A DNA stretch of 64,000 nucleotides from CALFCX01 sp041650595 (GTDB taxonomy: Bacteria; Margulisbacteria; WOR-1; JAKLHX01): positions 1 to 64,000 of the forward strand of contig JBAZKW010000005.1 of assembly GCA_041650595.1 (NCBI GenBank), written 5' to 3'. Below the pieces are notes generated by a model, which was given only the letters and a program-made list of their open reading frames with translations, had not been told where the DNA came from and made no database searches. The position numbers were made by a program, and so were the translations under genes. Shown here in pieces: positions 59,719-64,000 of this stretch. Position 1 is the stretch's first letter, and each line of letters opens with the position of its first letter.

Positions 59719-60626
59719 GAAAAGCTTTTGTATTTCCCGGCCAGGGTTCCCAAAAGGCCGGAATGGGCAAAGACCTATACGACAATTTTGAAGCGTCGGC
59801 CAAAATATTTGATGACGCAAACGAAGCGCTTGGTTTTGACCTGAAAAAGCTGTGTTTTGAAGGTATGGACGAGCAGCTCAAGCTCACCGAGATCGCACAG
59901 CCGGCGATCCTTACCGTAAGCCTTGCCGCTTTTGCGGCGCTCAACAAGATGCCTGATATCACTGCAGGGCACAGTCTGGGCGAGTACAGCGCTCTTGTAT
60001 GTGCCGGTGTTTTGGACTTCAAAGATGCTGTTAAGCTTGTAAATAAAAGAGGGAAATTCATGCAGGAAGCCGTTCCCGTGGGTGCCGGGGCAATGGCGGC
60101 AGTTATAGGGTTGGACAGGGAAAAGCTACTTGAATGTTGCAAAAAAGCTTCAGCTGCCGGCGTGGTTGAGGCCGCAAACTTCAATAGTCCTGGACAGATA
60201 GTGATCTCGGGATCTGTAAAGGCGGTAGAAGAGGCCGGCAGGCTTTGCAAGGAAGCGGGAGCCAAGCGTGTAATGCCGCTTTCTGTGAGCGCGCCTTTTC
60301 ACTGCTCTTTGATGAAGCCCGCGGCAGACAAACTGGCCGTGGAACTTGATAAAATATCCTTTAAAGATGCCCGGATACCGGTTGTAGCCAACGTTACGGC
60401 AAAATCCGTGACAAGCGGCAGAGAGATAAAGGACCTTCTTATAAAACAGGTGACAGGGTCTGTTTATTGGGAAGATTCGATAAAATATATGGCCGCACAA
60501 GGGATAACGGAATTTGTCGAGATAGGACCCGGCAAAGTTCTTGCCGGTTTGATTAAAAAGACGGTTGAAAATGCTACAATATATAACATTGAAGACAGCG
60601 CTTCGTTAAAGGAGATCGTTAAGTGA
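59715..60626 (+). CDS. fabD: malonyl-CoA:ACP transacylase
   Basis: 303 residues. FVFPGQGSQKAGMGKDL (7-20), the nucleophile Ser87 in GHSLGEYSAL, Arg in LVNKRGKFMQEA, and the catalytic His in SAPFHCSLM (~197). Loads malonyl units onto ACP. TTG start at 59715 with AAGGAG 8 nt before it. Confidence 0.96.
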   Translation: MRKAFVFPGQGSQKAGMGKDLYDNFEASAKIFDDANEALGFDLKKLCFEGMDEQLKLTEIAQPAILTVSLAAFAALNKMPDITAGHSLGEYSALVCAGVLDFKDAVKLVNKRGKFMQEAVPVGAGAMAAVIGLDREKLLECCKKASAAGVVEAANFNSPGQIVISGSVKAVEEAGRLCKEAGAKRVMPLSVSAPFHCSLMKPAADKLAVELDKISFKDARIPVVANVTAKSVTSGREIKDLLIKQVTGSVYWEDSIKYMAAQGITEFVEIGPGKVLAGLIKKTVENATIYNIEDSASLKEIVK

Positions 60627-61363
60627 AACTTAAAGGCCAGACGGCTTTTGTGACAGGCGGTGCCCAGGGCATAGGTAAATCCATCTGCCGGGCGCTTGCC
60701 AAAGAAGGCGCCAATATAGTTGTTTCCGACATAAATATCGACATGGCGCAAAAAACATCTGACGGATTAAAATCAGATTTCGGTATAAAATCCATTGCCG
60801 TAAAGACAAATGTCGCCAATTATGATGAGGTAGTGGCAGGTTTAAAACCTGCCACCGCTGAGTTTGGCAAGATCGATATCCTGGTCAACAACGCGGGGAT
60901 CACCCGCGACACGCTTATCATGAGGATGAAGGAAGAAGACTGGGACCTTGTAATAAGCGTCAATCTCAAGGGTGTTTTTAACGGCATAAAGGCGGTTTCC
61001 CCGATAATGATGAAACAAAGGTCAGGCAGAATAGTGAATATCGCGTCCATAGTCGGCCAGATGGGCAACGCGGGCCAAGCCAATTATTCTGCTTCCAAAG
61101 GCGGAGTAATTGCTCTTACAAAAACGGCCGCCAGAGAGCTTGCGAGCCGCGGGGTCACCGTCAATGCGATCGCTCCGGGTTTTATAGATACGGAGATGAC
61201 CAAAGTCCTTCCCGAAGACGTAAAAGATAAATTAAAAGCCCAGATACCAATGGGAATACTTGGAAGCCCTGATGACATAGCCAAGGCAGTTGTGTTTTTG
61301 TGCGCCGACGCGCCGTATATCACGGGCCAGGTGATCGCGATAAACGGCGGGATGTATATGTAA
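60623..61363 (+). CDS. fabG: 3-oxoacyl-ACP reductase
   Basis: 246 residues, SDR. TGGAQGIGKS (11-20), LVNNAGITRD, the Ser in NIASIVGQ, catalytic Tyr/Lys in YSASKGG, and GQVIAINGGMYM at the end. Residues 70-77 (VVAGLKPA) are read from a GTAG-family palindrome, yet spacing to EFGKIDILVNNAG stays normal. GTG start overlapping fabD (GTGA). The next gene, acpP, is separated by a 95-bp double-hairpin repeat. Confidence 0.96.
   Translation: MKLKGQTAFVTGGAQGIGKSICRALAKEGANIVVSDINIDMAQKTSDGLKSDFGIKSIAVKTNVANYDEVVAGLKPATAEFGKIDILVNNAGITRDTLIMRMKEEDWDLVISVNLKGVFNGIKAVSPIMMKQRSGRIVNIASIVGQMGNAGQANYSASKGGVIALTKTAARELASRGVTVNAIAPGFIDTEMTKVLPEDVKDKLKAQIPMGILGSPDDIAKAVVFLCADAPYITGQVIAINGGMYM
60830..60858. 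repeat. GTAG-family palindrome inside fabG
   Basis: GTAGTGGCAGGTTT, one A, then AAACCTGCCAC with a degraded end (CGC instead of TAC). In frame from codon Val70. Confidence 0.78.
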
Positions 61364-61365
61364 AA

Positions 61366-61460
61366 CTCACCACCTTCCCCTCTCTTAATAAGAGAGGGGT
61401 GGGGATTGGACGATAGAGTTATTGCCCCTCTCCCTTTGGGAGAGGGGATAGGGGTGAGGG
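61366..61460. repeat. 95-bp double-hairpin repeat between fabG and acpP
   Basis: Bounded by CTCACC and GGTGAGGG, with CCCCTCTCTT/AAGAGAGGGG and CCCCTCTCCC/GGGAGAGGGG hairpins. Uninterrupted relative of the 48249 element. No T-run follows, so the operon probably reads through. Confidence 0.88.
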
Positions 61461-61501
61461 CAAAAGAGAAATATTTTAAGAAGGTGAGGTGAAAGATAGA
61501 A

Positions 61502-61747
61502 ATGGACGAGAAAAAGATATTTGAGGACGTAAAAAAGGTGGTTATTGAACAGCTCGGGGTAAGCGAAGCCGAAGTCAGCGAAAAGGCTTCGTTCGTAGAC
61601 GATCTCGGAGCGGATTCTTTGGACACAGTGGAGCTGGTCATGGCGCTTGAAGAAGCGTTTAATCTGGAAATACCGGATGAAGAGGCGGAAAAAATAAAGA
61701 CCGTGGGCGACACCGTAAAATATGTGATGACCCACGCGAAGAACTAA
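61502..61747 (+). CDS. acpP: acyl carrier protein
   Basis: 81 residues, acidic. The phosphopantetheine Ser39 is in LGADSLDTVELVMALEE. Carries growing acyl chains for the surrounding Fab enzymes. AAGGTGAGG-like purines lie upstream. It follows the repeat and precedes fabK by 4 bp. Confidence 0.97.
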   Translation: MDEKKIFEDVKKVVIEQLGVSEAEVSEKASFVDDLGADSLDTVELVMALEEAFNLEIPDEEAEKIKTVGDTVKYVMTHAKN

Positions 61748-61751
61748 AGTA

Positions 61752-62726
61752 ATGAAATTACCCGAACTAAAAATCGGAAATTTGATCGCCAGGATTCCGA
61801 TCATTCAGGGCGGGATGTCGATTCGGATATCGGGCGGCAGGCTTGCCGGGGCGGTAGCCGCTACCGGAGCTGTCGGCGTTATCGGGGCATCCGGACTCGA
61901 ACATGACGAACTGGCGCAGGAAATAAGAAAAGCTAGAAAGCTCGCCAAAGGCGGCATAATCGGAATAAACATCCTCTATGCCGCCAGCGACTTTCTGGGC
62001 ATAGTAAATACCGCCGTAAGAGAAAAGATAGACTTTATCACTTCCGGCGCGGGGTTTTCGCGCGACCTTTTCAAGATAGGGAAAGAATCAAAAATTCCGA
62101 TCGTTCCGATAGTGTCTTCCGGAAAGCTTGCCAAGATCGCCGTGAGCCTTGGAGCCGCTGCTATCGTGGCGGAGAGCAAAGAAGCCGGAGGACATCTCGG
62201 ATCTCTTGAAAAGGGGACCGAAGAGCTTTTCAAAGAAGTGAAAGCCGCCGTAACAACGGTTCCCGTGATAGCGGCCGGAGGCATGGCAGACGGCAAGGCA
62301 ATAGCCAAAATGCTCAACATGGGCGCCGACGGCGTTCAGCTTGCGACAAGATTTATCCTGGCGGAAGAATGCGACGCGGCAAAAGAATATAAAGAAGTCC
62401 ACGCAAGTACAACTGATCCAAACAATGTTGTGATAATCAAGAGTCCTGTAGGCATGCCTGGCAGGGCGATCAGGACCAAATTGACTGACGCGATGGTAAA
62501 AGGCCAGTACCCGGAGATCCCGTACTGCGACGACTGCCTGAAAGTCTGTTCCAAGCAATATTGCATCTTTGATGTCCTCAAAAAGGCCCAAAAAGGCGAT
62601 ATGGAAGGCGGTCTGGTATTTTCCGGTGAAAGCGTTACCAAGATAAAGGACAAGGTCATCAGGCCTGTTGCCGAGATCATCAACCAGCTTGTAAAAGAAG
62701 CGGAGGCGTGCTATGTCGGAGCGTAG
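61752..62726 (+). CDS. fabK: FabK-like enoyl-ACP reductase / nitronate-monooxygenase family protein with a 4-Cys motif
   Basis: 324 residues, FMN TIM barrel. IPIIQGGMSIRISGG, GINILYA, ESKEAGGHLG (141-150, the conserved His region), VIAAGGMADG, MGADGVQLATRF. By position (acpP-fabK-fabF) it should reduce enoyl-ACP. Unusually, Cys259, 262, 266 and 271 (CDDCLKVCSKQYC) lie in the C-terminal part and could bind a metal or Fe-S cluster. The nitronate-monooxygenase function of relatives is less likely here. Its 3' end overlaps fabF by 14 bp. Confidence 0.88.
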   Translation: MKLPELKIGNLIARIPIIQGGMSIRISGGRLAGAVAATGAVGVIGASGLEHDELAQEIRKARKLAKGGIIGINILYAASDFLGIVNTAVREKIDFITSGAGFSRDLFKIGKESKIPIVPIVSSGKLAKIAVSLGAAAIVAESKEAGGHLGSLEKGTEELFKEVKAAVTTVPVIAAGGMADGKAIAKMLNMGADGVQLATRFILAEECDAAKEYKEVHASTTDPNNVVIIKSPVGMPGRAIRTKLTDAMVKGQYPEIPYCDDCLKVCSKQYCIFDVLKKAQKGDMEGGLVFSGESVTKIKDKVIRPVAEIINQLVKEAEACYVGA

Positions 62727-63957
62727 GGTAGTTGTAACAGGACTTGGGGCTGTTACACCTATTGGACTTGGAAAAGACAAATTTTGGCAGGCGCTAAAGA
62801 GCGGCACAAACGGCATCGTCCGCATAACTCATTTTGACCCTTCAGCTTTTGATTCGCAGATAGCCGGCCAGGTCAACGATCTGGAGCCTACCGACTATGT
62901 GGACAAAAAAGAAGCGCGACGACTGTCCCATTTTATTTTGTTCGCTGTAGCCGCGGCAAAAATGGCGCTCAAAGACGCGGGGCTGGAGATAAACGAGTCC
63001 AACGCGCCGTACATAGGCACTCTCATAGGGTCAGGTATCGGCGGGATAAAATTCCTGGAGGATCAGGCAAGGATACTTTTTGAAAAAGGGCCTTCCAAAT
63101 GCTCACCTTTTATGGTCCCCATGATGATCAACGACATGGCGGCAGGCCTTGTTTCGATTCACACCGGCGCAAAAGGGCCAAACAGCTGTACGACCACGGC
63201 CTGCGCTTCGGGCACCAATTCTATAGGTGATGCTTTTGAAATAATTAAACGCGGCGACGCGGATGCGATGATCGCCGGCGGGGCCGAAGCGGCGATAACT
63301 CCGCTCGGGATCGCGGGATTCTGCGCAGCACAGGCGCTTTCTACGACCAACGACACTCCCGAAAAGGCCAGCAGGCCTTTTGACGCGAACAGGAACGGGT
63401 TTGTAATGGGCGAGGGCGCCGGCATCGTCATTCTCGAAGAGCTTGAACTGGCCAAAAAGCGCGGCGCAACTATATACGCAGAGGTCATCGGTTACGGAAT
63501 GAGCGGCGACGCCTTCCACATGACCGCGCCGCACAGCGAAGGCGAAGGCGTGATACGTGCAGTCAAAGCGGCTCTAAAAGACGCTAAAATAAATCCCGAG
63601 GACGTGAGCTATATAAACGCGCACGGTACATCCACAGAGCTCAACGATAAGCTCGAGACGATGGCTCTTAAAAAAGTTTTCGGCGAGCATGCCAAAAAGA
63701 TCCCGATAAGCTCGACCAAATCGATGATAGGCCATCTGTTGGGAGCGGCAGGCGCCGTGGAATTTATTGCCTGCGCGATGTCCATCAAAGAGAATTTTGT
63801 GCATCCCACCATCAATTACGAGACCCCGGACCCCAATTGCGACCTGGACTACGTTCCAAACAAGGGACGCGAGGTGAAGGTCAATATCGCCATGAGCAAT
63901 TCCCTGGGGTTCGGCGGGCACAATGCCATTTTGATCGCCAAAAAATTCAACGGATAA
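62713..63957 (+). CDS. fabF: 3-oxoacyl-ACP synthase II
   Basis: 414 residues. VVTGLGAVTPIGLGKDKFW at the start, catalytic Cys in TTACASGTNSIGDAFE (~161), His in NAHGTSTELND (~302) and His in MIGHLLGAAGAVE (~338), and the C-terminal NSLGFGGHNA. Elongates acyl chains. Ends the fab operon as far as the window shows; a repeat follows 3 bp after the stop. Confidence 0.97.
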   Translation: MSERRVVVTGLGAVTPIGLGKDKFWQALKSGTNGIVRITHFDPSAFDSQIAGQVNDLEPTDYVDKKEARRLSHFILFAVAAAKMALKDAGLEINESNAPYIGTLIGSGIGGIKFLEDQARILFEKGPSKCSPFMVPMMINDMAAGLVSIHTGAKGPNSCTTTACASGTNSIGDAFEIIKRGDADAMIAGGAEAAITPLGIAGFCAAQALSTTNDTPEKASRPFDANRNGFVMGEGAGIVILEELELAKKRGATIYAEVIGYGMSGDAFHMTAPHSEGEGVIRAVKAALKDAKINPEDVSYINAHGTSTELNDKLETMALKKVFGEHAKKIPISSTKSMIGHLLGAAGAVEFIACAMSIKENFVHPTINYETPDPNCDLDYVPNKGREVKVNIAMSNSLGFGGHNAILIAKKFNG

Positions 63958-63960
63958 AAA

Positions 63961-64000
63961 GTCATTGCGAGCGATAGCGAAGCAATCCCATTTTACTATG
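63961..64000. repeat. start of a second GTCATTGCGAG-family repeat, cut by the window end
   Basis: GTCATTGCGAGCG and GCGAAGCAATCCCA match the 25826 copy with one extra base. The rest lies beyond the window. Confidence 0.85.

Noticed and set aside
61502..62726. Nitronate monooxygenase for the FabK-like protein
   Set aside because: The position between acpP and fabF favours an enoyl-ACP reductase role, though sequence alone cannot exclude it.

Overview
The window looks like chromosome from an uncultivated, probably anaerobic bacterium with compact gene packing and a moderate GC content. Several traits recall the Cyanobacteria/Melainabacteria/Margulisbacteria side of the tree: ddl-ftsQ-ftsZ with no ftsA between ftsQ and ftsZ, a small single-RRM RNA-binding protein, and a DUF151 nuclease behind rplT. 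My best guess is a Margulisbacteria/Saganbacteria (WOR-1)-like genome. This is inference from gene content, not a measured placement. A lipoprotein secretin suggests an outer membrane. The ferredoxin-fused EtfA and the clostridial-type EtfB motif suggest anaerobic, possibly electron-bifurcating, metabolism.

Layout. 0.1-7.5 kb, mostly minus strand: a large unrecognised methyltransferase, dapB, an M16 peptidase, nadD, proA, proB, rpmA and rplU. 7.6-9.2 kb: infC-rpmI-rplT and a DUF151 nuclease, fired from a promoter that overlaps that of rplU back to back. 9.2-12 kb: a REP-associated (RAYT/Y1) transposase, two tRNA-Val genes, an RRM protein with a structured leader, rlmN with a repeat-derived tail, and tRNA-Thr. 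12-25 kb: tuf, a VanW protein, hisC-gcvT-gcvH-gcvPA-UPF0280, an EnvC-like hydrolase, a Ctp protease, sugar-phosphate genes and hisD. 25-35 kb: PHP phosphatase, rRNA methyltransferase, miaA, a Zn peptidase, mgtC, leuC/leuD with a small membrane protein between them, rnc, pyrC and manA. 35-43 kb: a mini-secretin and a glycan block (membrane glycosyltransferase, GT2-GtrA fusion, methyltransferase, UDP-xylose synthase, UDP-glucose dehydrogenase). 43-48 kb: TPM protein, purC, potassium uptake, fba, queF and a GNAT. 48-53.9 kb: ddl-ftsQ-ftsZ, metK, an M15-like protein and xerC/D. 53.9-64 kb: a fatty-acid synthesis operon (yceD-rpmF-plsX-fabH-acd-etfB-etfA-fabD-fabG-acpP-fabK-fabF) with an acyl-CoA dehydrogenase/ETF module inside it.

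Three themes run through the window. First, a family of 28-29 bp palindromes with GTAG/CTAC-type ends is scattered between genes and also sits in frame inside four coding genes. A RAYT transposase is present, and one palindrome lies within its own gene. Second, many genes have a sigma70-type -10 box only 6-10 nt before the start codon, so their mRNAs are predicted to be leaderless. Genes inside operons instead carry Shine-Dalgarno sites or stop/start overlaps. Third, an acyl-CoA dehydrogenase with a ferredoxin-type, apparently bifurcating ETF is embedded in the FAS-II operon next to a FabK-like reductase carrying an extra four-cysteine cluster. That is the strongest candidate for undescribed biochemistry here.
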